The position numbers and the translations under genes are program-made. The notes beneath the pieces were generated by a model, which worked only from the letters and a program-made list of their open reading frames with translations, had not been told where the DNA came from and did not search any database. DNA of 64,000 nucleotides from Chryseobacterium sp. FP211-J200 (lineage in GTDB: Bacteria; Bacteroidota; Bacteroidia; Flavobacteriales; Weeksellaceae), in NCBI RefSeq assembly GCF_001643375.1, contig NZ_LSHB01000083.1:1-64000 (forward strand). The letters run 5' to 3'. Below, in pieces: positions 18,605 to 27,466 of this stretch (position 1 is its first letter; every line of letters begins with the position of its first letter).

Positions 18605-18612
18605 TACCTTTG
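18605..18612 (+). promoter_or_regulatory. Helicase gene promoter -7 box, 5 nt before the ATG
   Basis: TACCTTTG matches TAnnTTTG and is followed by AACCA and the ATG at 18618, the same spacing as at ruvC. Confidence 0.45.
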
Positions 18613-18617
18613 AACCA

Positions 18618-20744
18618 ATGAATAACTCTCTTTTTGAAATCGTAGAACACACCAACCGAAGCATTTTTCTCACAGGAAAAGCAGGTACCGGGAAGACTAC
18701 ATTTCTAAATGATTTTGTAAAAAAAACCAAGAAAAAACACATTGTAGTTGCCCCCACTGGGATTGCAGCCATCAATGCTGGTGGCGTCACAATCCATTCG
18801 ATGTTCGGATTGCCACTCAGAACTTTTCTTCCAACGACAGAAAGAATCGACCAAAATCTTGGAAACAATATTCCGGATCTGATGGTCCATTTCAAATACC
18901 GAAAAGACAAACTGAAACTCCTTCGCGAAATCGAAATCATCATTATCGATGAAGCTTCGATGTTGCGTGCGGATGTGCTTGATATGATGGATTTTTCGTT
19001 GAGACACGTTCGTAGGAATCAGCAGAAGTTTGGTGGTGTTCAGATGTTGTTCATCGGCGACCTTTACCAGTTACCTCCAGTTGTGAGAGATGAACATATT
19101 CTCGGAATGTATTATCCATCGCCTTTTTTCTTTCACGCCAAAGCTTTGGAAGGCAGTAATTTCATCACGCTAGAACTTACCAAAGTTTACCGACAAACGG
19201 ATGAACATTTTCTGGAAATCCTCAACGCCATCCGAGACGGAATCACCGAAGATATCGACTTCGAAACCTTGAACGAGAGATACCAACCAGACTTCGACCC
19301 AAATGATGAAGCTTACGTCTATCTCTGTTCACACAACAAAATGGCGGACGACATCAATCAGAAAAAAATAAAAGAACTTGGCGGAAGAGCGCATTCTTAC
19401 ACAGCCGATGTGAAAGGAGACTTCAAGGAAACACAATATCCGAATGATGAGGTTTTGGAATTGAAAATCGGCGCACAAATTATGTTTATCCGAAATGATA
19501 CTTCGCCAGACAAAAAATACTTCAATGGTAAATTAGCTCAAATCTCTTATCTCGATGAAGACGAGATCTCCGTAATCCTCGACGGCAGCGAAGAAGAAAT
19601 CACTTTGAAAGCAGAAACTTGGGAACAGAAAAAATATTCTCTGGATGATGAAAAGAACATCAAAGAAGAAGTTTTGGGAAGTTTCAAGCAGTTTCCGATC
19701 CGGTTGGCTTGGGCGGTTACGATTCATAAAAGCCAAGGTTTGACCTTTGATAGATTGATCATTGACGCAGGAAAAAGTTTTGCATCTGGTCAAGTTTATG
19801 TGGCACTTTCGCGTTGCAGAACTTTGGAAGGCATCATTCTTAAATCTAAGATCACGCCCGAAGTGATATTCAGTGACAAACGGGTGTCGAAGTTTCAGGA
19901 CGAGACGCACGCCAATTCGAAAATCGATGAAATCCTTAATTCTGAAAAGTACGATTACAGCATTCAAAAAGTCATTAGAAGAATCGATTGTGTATGGTTT
20001 GTTTCCGCTTTGGAAAGCTGGATGGTGATGACCCGAAGCAGCAAATCCATTGACAAAGACCAATCGCAAAAGCTTTACATCACTTTAAAATCCGAAATAG
20101 AAAATCTGACGTCTATCTTCCAGAAATTTGAGAGAATCTTACTTCAGAAAACGCAAAAATTCCTGAAAGGTGAAGAAGAATGGCAAGAAGTTGAGGTCAA
20201 AGCAAAAGGTGCAGTCAATTTCTTTTTCTCTAATGTGAATGAGAAGATCTTTTCGCCGCTTAAAGATTTTTACTCTGAGACGAAAGGCGTCAAAGGTTTA
20301 AAAGCTTTTAATGAGGATTTTCGAGTTTGGCTGGATGATCTGGAGGAATATTTGAAAGATTTGAAAGACGTTCATCTTTTGGAAACACCTTTGTTTGATA
20401 AGGAAAAAGACGCTGTCATCTCAATGTCAATCAATAAAGTTCCGACGCACGTTTTGACTTACCAATTGTTCCAGGACGGAAAAACCATTTCTGAAATTGC
20501 TAGAGAACGAGGTTTGGTGAACTCAACTATTTTTGGACATTTATCTAAATATGCTGAGCAAAATTTGCTTGATAAAAGCGACTTATTGAGAATCTATCCA
20601 AAGGAAAAAGTAACTGCCTTCGAAAAGGTTTTCAAGCAAAGTCCAAAGGAGAATATCAATGATTGGAAAGCGGCTTTGCCCGCGGATTTTGATTTTGGTG
20701 AGATCCGATTGATCTGGAATTATTATTTGAATTTGAAGAAGTAG
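18618..20744 (+). CDS. Pif1-like AAA helicase with C-terminal HTH domain
   Basis: A 708-residue superfamily-1 helicase. Walker A GKAGTGKT is at residues 20-27, a Walker B-type IIIDEASML at about 110-118, then GDLYQLPPV, the KYFNGKLA region and the C-terminal motif VTIHKSQGLTF with VALSRCRTL, all typical of Pif1/RecD2 relatives. The last 130 residues carry a helix-turn-helix (THVLTYQLFQDGKTISEIARERG) like the one that follows RecQ helicases, which may guide DNA binding. It should unwind DNA 5' to 3' in replication or repair. It lies downstream of ruvC but has its own promoter box. Confidence 0.88.
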   Translation: MNNSLFEIVEHTNRSIFLTGKAGTGKTTFLNDFVKKTKKKHIVVAPTGIAAINAGGVTIHSMFGLPLRTFLPTTERIDQNLGNNIPDLMVHFKYRKDKLKLLREIEIIIIDEASMLRADVLDMMDFSLRHVRRNQQKFGGVQMLFIGDLYQLPPVVRDEHILGMYYPSPFFFHAKALEGSNFITLELTKVYRQTDEHFLEILNAIRDGITEDIDFETLNERYQPDFDPNDEAYVYLCSHNKMADDINQKKIKELGGRAHSYTADVKGDFKETQYPNDEVLELKIGAQIMFIRNDTSPDKKYFNGKLAQISYLDEDEISVILDGSEEEITLKAETWEQKKYSLDDEKNIKEEVLGSFKQFPIRLAWAVTIHKSQGLTFDRLIIDAGKSFASGQVYVALSRCRTLEGIILKSKITPEVIFSDKRVSKFQDETHANSKIDEILNSEKYDYSIQKVIRRIDCVWFVSALESWMVMTRSSKSIDKDQSQKLYITLKSEIENLTSIFQKFERILLQKTQKFLKGEEEWQEVEVKAKGAVNFFFSNVNEKIFSPLKDFYSETKGVKGLKAFNEDFRVWLDDLEEYLKDLKDVHLLETPLFDKEKDAVISMSINKVPTHVLTYQLFQDGKTISEIARERGLVNSTIFGHLSKYAEQNLLDKSDLLRIYPKEKVTAFEKVFKQSPKENINDWKAALPADFDFGEIRLIWNYYLNLKK

Positions 20745-20782
20745 TTTTAACATAAAAGCCGGCAAATATTTTATACCGTAAA

Positions 20783-20833
20783 TTTGTCATTCCGGAAGTA
20801 TCTCAACAGTTTAGATTCCTTCGGAATGACAAA
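20783..20833. repeat. Inverted repeat of the GTCATTCCG type
   Basis: TTTGTCATTCCG (20783-20794) is repeated in reverse complement as CGGAATGACAAA (20822-20833), with an imperfect extension of the arms inward. It lies between the helicase and serS ends. The same arm appears as a half-site near 12000 and, altered, inside repeat copy C. Confidence 0.75.
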
Positions 20834-20851
20834 ATGATGTTAGATTTATCA

Positions 20852-20884
20852 AAATAAAAAGCCACAAATCAACTTTGTGGCTTT
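20852..20884 (-). terminator. serS terminator
   Basis: On the minus strand a stem AAAGCCACAAA / TTTGTGGCTTT is followed by a T-rich tract. Confidence 0.8.
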
Positions 20885-20904
20885 CATATTTTTAAAGAAT
20901 AGAA

Positions 20905-22173
20905 TTAATTGATCAATTCAAACTTCGCATAGTCTGCGATTTTCTTTGGTAATTTGATTCCTTCTTCTGTTTGATTATTTTCCAGCAAAGCGGCCATAAT
21001 TCTTGGTAAAGCCATTGCAGAACCGTTCAGCGTGTGAACCAATTGTGATTTCCCGTCTGATTTGTAACGGCATTTCAAACGGTTTGCCTGGAAAGTCTCG
21101 AAGTTGGAAACAGAACTTACTTCCAACCATTTTTCCTGCGCTGCACTCCAAACTTCGAAGTCATAAGTCATTGCTGCGGCAAAACCTGTGTCGCCTCCGC
21201 AAAGTCTCAAGATTCTGTAAGGCAATTCCAGATCTTCCAAAATGGATTTGATATGCTCTACCATCTCTTCCAAAACAGCATAAGAATTTTCAGGTTTTTC
21301 AAGTCTTACGATCTCCACTTTTTCGAATTGGTGAAGTCTGTTCAAACCTCTCACGTGAGCACCGTAACTTCCCGCTTCTCTTCTGTAGCATTGAGAAAAA
21401 GCCGTATTCTTGATTGGCAGATCTTTCTCATCCAACAAAACATCACGGTAAAGATTCGTCACCGGAACTTCCGCTGTTGGAATTAGGTATAGATCATCTG
21501 CATTAATGTAGTACATTTGTCCCTCTTTATCGGGCAATTGTCCAGTTCCGTAGCCAGAAGCTTCGTTCACCACGTGTGGCGGATTCACTTCCAGATAACC
21601 TGCATCAACGTTCTTATCCAAGAAATATTGAACCAACGCTCTCTGCAATCTTGCACCTTTGCCGAAATAAACAGGGAAACCTGCACCAGCGATCTTAACG
21701 CCCAATTCGAAGTCGATCAAATTGTATTTTTTCGCCAATTCCCAATGTGGAATTGCACCTTCGCCAAGACCTTCTACCGTTGTAGATTCGTAAACGATCT
21801 CATTATCATCAGCAGAAACACCCGCTATGACTTTTTCGTAAGGCACATTAGGGATTTGATAAAGAATGGTGATCAATGCTTTTTCCGCTTCACCGAGTTG
21901 AGATTGCAATTCTTTGCTCGATTCCTTGTACTGCGAAGTTTTGGATTTTGCGGCTTCAGCTTCGTCTTTCTTTCCTTCTTTCATCAAAATCCCAATCTCT
22001 TTCGAAATTTTGTTCATTTCGGAAAGTTGTGAGTCTAGCTCAAACTGTAGTTTTTTTCTTTCGTCGTCAGCGTTGATGGCTGCATCGACCAAATCTAATT
22101 CCTTGAAGCTTCTTTTCTTCAAGCCTTCCAAAACGCGCTCTTTGTTCTCGCGCAAAAAATTAACCTGTAACAT
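20905..22173 (-). CDS. serS: Seryl-tRNA synthetase
   Basis: A 422-residue class II synthetase that charges tRNA-Ser. The first ~110 residues are the long antiparallel coiled coil that grips the tRNA; the catalytic core follows with motif 2 (SQCYRREAGSYG), the LIPTAEVPVTN serine-binding loop, and motif 3 (NGSAMALPRIMAALLENNQ). Length is normal for the family. It is the last gene of a long minus-strand series but has its own candidate promoter and a clear terminator. Confidence 0.96.
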   Translation of the reverse strand: MLQVNFLRENKERVLEGLKKRSFKELDLVDAAINADDERKKLQFELDSQLSEMNKISKEIGILMKEGKKDEAEAAKSKTSQYKESSKELQSQLGEAEKALITILYQIPNVPYEKVIAGVSADDNEIVYESTTVEGLGEGAIPHWELAKKYNLIDFELGVKIAGAGFPVYFGKGARLQRALVQYFLDKNVDAGYLEVNPPHVVNEASGYGTGQLPDKEGQMYYINADDLYLIPTAEVPVTNLYRDVLLDEKDLPIKNTAFSQCYRREAGSYGAHVRGLNRLHQFEKVEIVRLEKPENSYAVLEEMVEHIKSILEDLELPYRILRLCGGDTGFAAAMTYDFEVWSAAQEKWLEVSSVSNFETFQANRLKCRYKSDGKSQLVHTLNGSAMALPRIMAALLENNQTEEGIKLPKKIADYAKFELIN

Positions 22174-22232
22174 AGTTTGGTTGTTGGTTGATAGTTATTG
22201 GTTGTCAGAAACTAATGCTCTGACTATAATTG

Positions 22233-22240
22233 CAAATTTA
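22233..22240 (-). promoter_or_regulatory. Candidate serS promoter -7 box
   Basis: Minus-strand TAAATTTG fits TAnnTTTG, 60 bases before the serS ATG. It lies at the end of the upstream lipoprotein gene. The leader contains a GTTGGTTGATAG-like simple repeat (22180-22206). Confidence 0.35.
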
Positions 22241-22246
22241 AGGATT

Positions 22247-22744
22247 TTATTTCACGATTGTGACAATGTTTGGCTGACCTGGGATTTTTGTAAATTTCAG
22301 TTCACCATTATACCAAAGTTTTGAGATCTGAAAAACTGATGGTGTGGACTTGTATTCAATTTTGATCAAGTCTTTATCACTGCTGGTTGCTGACTTTGCT
22401 AATTTAAGGGCAAATAAGGAGTAGTAAATCTGCTCATCATCATTGCTGAGAGAATCTATCTTCAATCTTATCGCACCAGCTGGATAATCGAGATAAGTAA
22501 TTGTATCAGAATCTTTTAATAAACTATATCCAGTAATAGCAATCGAATCCTTCGCTCCCAAAAGATCGAGCAAACTAGCGGATGTGTAAGATCCTTTGAT
22601 TTTAGGATTCAACAAGTCCGGACTGGTAGAATTTTTAATATAAAGTTTCAGAACCTGATCGATGGTTTGTGTTTCTTCCTGATCTCTTTGACAAGAAAAC
22701 AACAGGATCGTAGCTGCTAAAAGTATGGATATCTTGAGTTTCAT
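22247..22744 (-). CDS. Lipoprotein of unknown function
   Basis: A 165-residue lipoprotein. The ATG at 22744 opens a signal peptide ending in the lipobox LLFSC, giving a lipidated Cys at about residue 17. The mature part is Ser/Asp-rich with no motif I recognise. The same frame is open to 22801, overlapping the flippase gene, but a start there would bury the signal peptide. It follows the flippase gene by 22 bases and is probably cotranscribed with the glycan genes. Confidence 0.72.
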   Translation of the reverse strand: MKLKISILLAATILLFSCQRDQEETQTIDQVLKLYIKNSTSPDLLNPKIKGSYTSASLLDLLGAKDSIAITGYSLLKDSDTITYLDYPAGAIRLKIDSLSNDDEQIYYSLFALKLAKSATSSDKDLIKIEYKSTPSVFQISKLWYNGELKFTKIPGQPNIVTIVK

Positions 22745-22766
22745 CTTTGCAAAGATAAAAATTCTT

Positions 22767-24014
22767 TCAAGACAATTTTCGGTAGTAGGATAAGAATCCA
22801 CCCATCAATAATAATCCTGTGATGAATAGCGTCAGAGATTGTGCGATGGCCATTCCTTCGACCCCAAATTTTGGAACCAGGAAAATGGCAGAACCCAACA
22901 GAATGATCAATGCAGCTCCAGAAATAATGGTATTATAAGCCATTTTTCCAACTGCAGATAAAAGATTTCCATAGAGATTCCTGAGGATCATATTGAGAAG
23001 AAATGCTGCTGTAAGGATTAAAAATGAGGTTTCGATTCCTTGATATCTCTCTCCGAAAATCATTGTCACGATAAAATCCTTCAAAAAATAAAAAAGGATA
23101 AAAAGAACCAAACAAAGCGGAATGAATATCTTGTAATAATTTGATATATAATATTTTAAATATTTTTTATCCTTGTGATTTCTTGCCAGTTCCGGAAAAT
23201 CGCTTTGCATAAAGGTCAGTGCAATAAAGGTCAAATTGGCCGGGATCAATATGGCGGTCTTGTAATCTGCAACGGCTGACTCCGTCATCAGAAAACCCAT
23301 CAGAATGATGTCCAAAGAAAACAACGCATCTCCTAAAACGGCTGTTCCCGCAGTGAAAAATCCGTATTTCCAAATTTCCTTTTTTGAGAGACCTGGCAAT
23401 GTGGTCTTTTTTGAAAAGTCAATAGTCTTGAACCAAAACAAGGCGATGAATGGCATGATCGTAATTGCGAGCAGATAACCAATCAATCCCATAAAATATG
23501 TCAGGACAAGTGTTGCGACCAGTCCAAAAACATTTACCACATTATTGAGTTTTGCAAATTCTTTGTTTTTACCGTTGATCCGCAATTGCGACTGGATATG
23601 ATTGTAGAAAAAAAAACCGATCAGCCGGACAGAAAAAGCTAAAAATAGAATGATGACCTTCTCAAATTTATCAAGATAAAAGAAAGACGAAAGCAGAAAA
23701 ATTAAACTTAGTACGAGTTGATAATAAAAACCGTACTTCAAGAGATAGCTGGAAAGTTTGTTTTTCTCTTCAGTTGTTTTGGATATAGAACCATATCTCA
23801 AGAGAATCTGCTGGCTTCCGAATCCGCTAAATGCTAAAAAAATAGCCGACAATGATGCAACAATGCTGATCAACCCGAAATCATTTTCCGGTAACAACCG
23901 GATGATCGCAACCGAACCAATAAAACCACAGATCTTCGCAATGAGCAAAGAGCCAAAGACAAAATGACCTTTGTTCTTAAAGAAATTTCTGATGAAATCC
24001 GATAGGTTTCCCAC
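22767..24014 (-). CDS. Oligosaccharide flippase family protein (Wzx-like)
   Basis: A 415-residue polytopic membrane protein with roughly 12 hydrophobic segments, matching MOP-superfamily polysaccharide flippases in length and in the N-terminal arrangement (helix, GSVAIIRLLPENDFGLISI). Such proteins move lipid-linked glycan units across the inner membrane. Its start overlaps the stop of the asparagine-synthase-like gene by one base (24014), so the two are coupled, and a glycosyltransferase gene precedes that one. Together they look like a small surface-glycan or exopolysaccharide set. Confidence 0.85.
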   Translation of the reverse strand: MGNLSDFIRNFFKNKGHFVFGSLLIAKICGFIGSVAIIRLLPENDFGLISIVASLSAIFLAFSGFGSQQILLRYGSISKTTEEKNKLSSYLLKYGFYYQLVLSLIFLLSSFFYLDKFEKVIILFLAFSVRLIGFFFYNHIQSQLRINGKNKEFAKLNNVVNVFGLVATLVLTYFMGLIGYLLAITIMPFIALFWFKTIDFSKKTTLPGLSKKEIWKYGFFTAGTAVLGDALFSLDIILMGFLMTESAVADYKTAILIPANLTFIALTFMQSDFPELARNHKDKKYLKYYISNYYKIFIPLCLVLFILFYFLKDFIVTMIFGERYQGIETSFLILTAAFLLNMILRNLYGNLLSAVGKMAYNTIISGAALIILLGSAIFLVPKFGVEGMAIAQSLTLFITGLLLMGGFLSYYRKLS

Positions 24015-25663
24015 TAGCTGAAAAATAACTTAAAAATAGCCAAAATATTAACGCCCTGGCTTTTCTGGTAAAAGTCTTTTTGCACGAAAAGAAAATCGAC
24101 ATCTTTTTTCAGCTCAGGGAAATTTTCCAAACGCCAGATATTTTCAATAAAATATGATTGATAGTAATCCTGAATATCCTGCGAATTGTAATAATAAAAC
24201 TCGTATGGATACATACTTGTTTTCTCGGTTCGCTTGGTAATTTTGGAATTCCAAATTTTGAAAAATCTCTTTTTTACCTTTGGTCCAAACGTGCTTTTCC
24301 ATTGCGCATTTGGCTTCATTCCCGTTTTTTCCCAAACGTAATCGCTTGCATTGGGAGTAAATCGATTAAGCCATTCCAAGTAGAGTTTCTGATTGACCTT
24401 CCATTTTTCGGGAAGACCAATGGCGAATTCCAACATTGTTTTCGACATAAAAGGCGAGGTTTGGTATGCATCAAATTGTTGGATGACCTGCGCGCCCAAA
24501 ACAGTTCTGTTGTAAGCCACATTTCTGAGATAGAACAATTCCTCTGATTCGTATTGTTTCAAAACTTTTTCAAAATCAGACTTCACTTTCGGAAGAAACT
24601 TTGGATTGACGACAATTTTAAATTCACCAGGTTTTTTGCGATAAGGAACCGTGTTGAAACCTCCGAGAATACCATCACCAATCGAACCGCTATGCACCAA
24701 TTTGAAATCTTTATTTTTCAAATTTTCAAAAGCATATTGAATATGGATCCCGCCTGTGAAAAGTCCGCAACCTTCGGATAAAGCTGTAAGTTTATCGATA
24801 TATTTCAAATAACTTCCGCCATCCAAAGATTGAAAAGTGTAAGGAATCTTGTAGTCTTTCGCAATTTGTCTGGAAATGGTCTCGTCCAAATAACCGGACT
24901 GTGAAAAACAAAACGCCTCATCTGGTGTTTCGCCCAATTTATCTGCATAAAGCATAGCAATTCTACTGTCCAAACCGCCGCTTAATAATGTGAAGTGTTT
25001 TGATTTTAGCTCATTGTCTTTTTGATATTCTAAAGCAATATTTTCAGAAAAAATCGAATCCAAATCCTGAATTGCCTTCTCTTTAGAATCTTTGTAATAG
25101 TGGATATTATTCAGGTCAAAATATTTTCTCTCAATAATGTTCTGAGTTTTTAAATCGATTTCGATGTAATGTCCGTCTAGAATCTTGAAAACATTTTCAA
25201 TTGGCGTTTCATTTTCCAGCATATTTCCGAAGGTCAATAATTGATAAAGATTATCGATGTTTGGGCTGACGGAAATATGATTTTTTCTTAATGAATTACT
25301 CAGTCTTACCAAATGAGAATCAATGAAAATCTGTCCATCTTGCTTCGTGTAAAAAACACGTTGGGTAGATGTTGGATTCGTAAAAACAAAGATTTTTTGT
25401 TCCAATTTATCCCAAATATAGCCACGGAATTCCCCATCAAGTTCTTTGATAGCAATGATGTTTTTTTCTTGATAAAGTTTTAGGAAAAAATCTGAAAATA
25501 CAGAATCGGAAGCACTTTGCAGAAGTTGCTTTTTATTAAGGATGATTCCTTCAATTACGATTTGAAGTTCTTCATTTCGGAAAATGAAAGAGTCGTAATC
25601 GTTTTCAAAATAAAGATTGGTCTCAATCTGACCTTCAGAAATATGAATATTAAATCCTTTCAT
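24014..25663 (-). CDS. Asparagine synthase-like protein
   Basis: A 549-residue relative of glutamine-dependent asparagine synthetase. The C-terminal synthetase domain has the ATP pyrophosphatase loop LLSGGLDSR at about 228-236. The N-terminal region resembles the glutaminase fold, but the protein starts MKGFN, with no Cys at position 2, so it cannot use glutamine in the usual way. Homologues of this kind occur in glycan and peptide clusters, where they may amidate sugar acids or make peptide bonds; here the flanking flippase and glycosyltransferase favour a glycan role. Free asparagine synthesis is unlikely. It abuts the glycosyltransferase gene with no gap. Confidence 0.82.
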   Translation of the reverse strand: MKGFNIHISEGQIETNLYFENDYDSFIFRNEELQIVIEGIILNKKQLLQSASDSVFSDFFLKLYQEKNIIAIKELDGEFRGYIWDKLEQKIFVFTNPTSTQRVFYTKQDGQIFIDSHLVRLSNSLRKNHISVSPNIDNLYQLLTFGNMLENETPIENVFKILDGHYIEIDLKTQNIIERKYFDLNNIHYYKDSKEKAIQDLDSIFSENIALEYQKDNELKSKHFTLLSGGLDSRIAMLYADKLGETPDEAFCFSQSGYLDETISRQIAKDYKIPYTFQSLDGGSYLKYIDKLTALSEGCGLFTGGIHIQYAFENLKNKDFKLVHSGSIGDGILGGFNTVPYRKKPGEFKIVVNPKFLPKVKSDFEKVLKQYESEELFYLRNVAYNRTVLGAQVIQQFDAYQTSPFMSKTMLEFAIGLPEKWKVNQKLYLEWLNRFTPNASDYVWEKTGMKPNAQWKSTFGPKVKKRFFKIWNSKITKRTEKTSMYPYEFYYYNSQDIQDYYQSYFIENIWRLENFPELKKDVDFLFVQKDFYQKSQGVNILAIFKLFFS

Positions 25664-26779
25664 TTAATTTAATATTTCCTCGTAAACATCTGTGAATTGT
25701 TGCGCAATCGCGTTTTTGGAAAAGGTCGTTTCTGCGTAATCTGAGATTTCCTTTTTATTGGTGATCACCTTTTCATTCAGTAATGCCTTCATCGCATTTT
25801 CCAAAAGACTTTCATCCGATCTCTCAACCAATATTCCGAAATTGTCAGGGAAAAACTCAGAGATTCCTCCAACATTTGTAGAGATCACTTTGATTCCCGA
25901 TGCGAAAGATTCTGCAATTACACAAGGTTGATTCTCATCTTCACTAAAAAGGATGAAGCAATCGGAAGTCTTCAATTTTTCGGAAACTTCTGGTAACGTC
26001 AAAGTATCAAAAACTTCGATTTGGTTTTCGAAACCTTCTTTCTGTACAATTTCTCGCAACGTTTTGGTTTCACCGTCGCCACCGATTTTTAATTTTAATT
26101 TGTAACCTTCTTTTAGTAATTTGATGGAAACATTTAATATTTTATCTGCATTTTTCCTTGGAATCAAATTGGAAACGTGGACGAAAGTAAAATCATCAAG
26201 AGCTGAATTATTTGGTTCAAAAAGCTGTGTATCAACAACATTCGGAATCACTTGCATTGGTGTTGTAATTCCCAATTCTGCAAGGCTAGCCTTCAAATCA
26301 TTGCTAACCGGCAACATCATAGAAGATTGGTTACCAATGAATTTCGCTATTTTCTTCACGGAACCAGATGTAGAATCTTGATTAATTTTCCGAAGAGCTG
26401 TCCAATGTTCCGTCACTACAAACGGAATTTTGAATTTCTTCTTCAGATAAACCGCAAAAAGCATATTGTTGTGAAGCACGTTGGCGTGCACCACATCTGG
26501 TTTTTGCATTTTCACAAATCCCATTTTGTAAGCCTTCATTCTTCTGATGAAATTCTGGATCGGGTTCTTAGAATTTTTGTAATAAATGATCAAAGTTCTG
26601 ATTCCATTAATCACTTTATCATCAAAAATGTAAGTTTCTTTTTGGTCAAAATCTCCGATGGTGTGAAGGATCTCCACATCGTGTTTCATAGCCACGGCTT
26701 CTGCGTGGCGTTGCACAAAATTACCATTCGTAGGTTCTAGCTTATTCGGAAACCAGGAAGAAAGGAAAAGTATTTTCAA
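25664..26779 (-). CDS. Glycosyltransferase family 4 protein
   Basis: A 371-residue GT-B fold enzyme. It has the N-terminal SSWFPNKLEPTNGNFVQRHA motif, a VTEHW acceptor-side segment, the KIGGDGE nucleotide loop, and the ESFASGIKVIST region near the C-terminus with the catalytic-type Glu pair (E-x7-E-like) seen in GT4 retaining enzymes. Donor and acceptor sugars cannot be told. It is cytoplasmic or membrane-associated and is directly followed by the asparagine-synthase-like and flippase genes. Confidence 0.9.
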   Translation of the reverse strand: MKILFLSSWFPNKLEPTNGNFVQRHAEAVAMKHDVEILHTIGDFDQKETYIFDDKVINGIRTLIIYYKNSKNPIQNFIRRMKAYKMGFVKMQKPDVVHANVLHNNMLFAVYLKKKFKIPFVVTEHWTALRKINQDSTSGSVKKIAKFIGNQSSMMLPVSNDLKASLAELGITTPMQVIPNVVDTQLFEPNNSALDDFTFVHVSNLIPRKNADKILNVSIKLLKEGYKLKLKIGGDGETKTLREIVQKEGFENQIEVFDTLTLPEVSEKLKTSDCFILFSEDENQPCVIAESFASGIKVISTNVGGISEFFPDNFGILVERSDESLLENAMKALLNEKVITNKKEISDYAETTFSKNAIAQQFTDVYEEILN

Positions 26780-26820
26780 AATCTGATCTTGAAATTAATT
26801 GAATCGTGAATTCATGATAA

Positions 26821-27309
26821 TTAAGAAATAGAAGAAGCCCAACTTCTACTGAAAGGCTGGATAAAATGGCTCAAAAAATCTAAGTAAGTGTTTTTGGAGA
26901 AATCGAAAACCTCGATGTCTTTTGACAATTCGCCACTTCTGATCTTGTTCTTAAAATCAATTAGTCTCAAAGTTTTGACTTCACCGTTTTCAATAAAACT
27001 GGCTTTCATTCTGTCAAACAAGCCAAGATCAAATTCCGAATCCAATTCTCTCATCACTTTTCCCAAAGCATCGATGCTGCAACCGGAAGCCGCTTCTTTT
27101 TCCTCATCGACACAGATGATGATGAATTGATTTTTTTCAATCTTGAAAGAAGAAGACAATTCTTTCCCATGTGCTGCCCAATCGCCCAAGAAATCGTATA
27201 ATTTCTCTGCGATGGTCTTACTTTCTTTTGCTGTAAAAGGTCTTGAAGCTGGATAGATGATCACGCGGTAATCGCTCGTCTCTACAATATTTGATTCCTC
27301 GATTTTCAT
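26821..27309 (-). CDS. Conserved protein of unknown function (often mislabelled ABC transporter ATPase)
   Basis: A 162-residue cytoplasmic protein. I recognise it as a protein common in flavobacteria that databases often call 'ABC transporter ATPase', but no Walker A, signature or Walker B motif is present, so that name is unsupported. Visible features are an alpha/beta pattern with a RVIIYPASRPF strand, an acidic EEKEAASGCSIDAL turn and an aromatic C-terminus (FLSHFIQPFSRSW). It lies between the Fe-S protein genes and the glycan genes, 157 bases after the terminator-bearing Fe-S gene, with no functional hint. Confidence 0.7.
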   Translation of the reverse strand: MKIEESNIVETSDYRVIIYPASRPFTAKESKTIAEKLYDFLGDWAAHGKELSSSFKIEKNQFIIICVDEEKEAASGCSIDALGKVMRELDSEFDLGLFDRMKASFIENGEVKTLRLIDFKNKIRSGELSKDIEVFDFSKNTYLDFLSHFIQPFSRSWASSIS

Positions 27310-27409
27310 AAGAAGATATTTATTGATTTTTATTTATCTAATGGAATCGCCTATGCCGATTTCATTTTTGTATTTAAAGATATAAAATTACGGATTTTTA
27401 TCCAATTCT

Positions 27410-27443
27410 GTAAAAACGAAAAACCCAGAATTGCTCTGGGTTT
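27410..27443 (-). terminator. Terminator after the CCG-domain Fe-S protein gene
   Basis: Minus-strand stem AAACCCAGA / TCTGGGTTT with a 5-base loop, followed by TTCGTTTTT. It separates the Fe-S/MCE unit from the genes further on. Confidence 0.8.
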
Positions 27444-27466
27444 GTATTTCTAAAAAGTCTTAAAGT

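Noticed and set aside
26821-27309. ABC transporter ATPase
   Set aside because: The name is common for this protein, but no Walker A, signature or Walker B motif is present.
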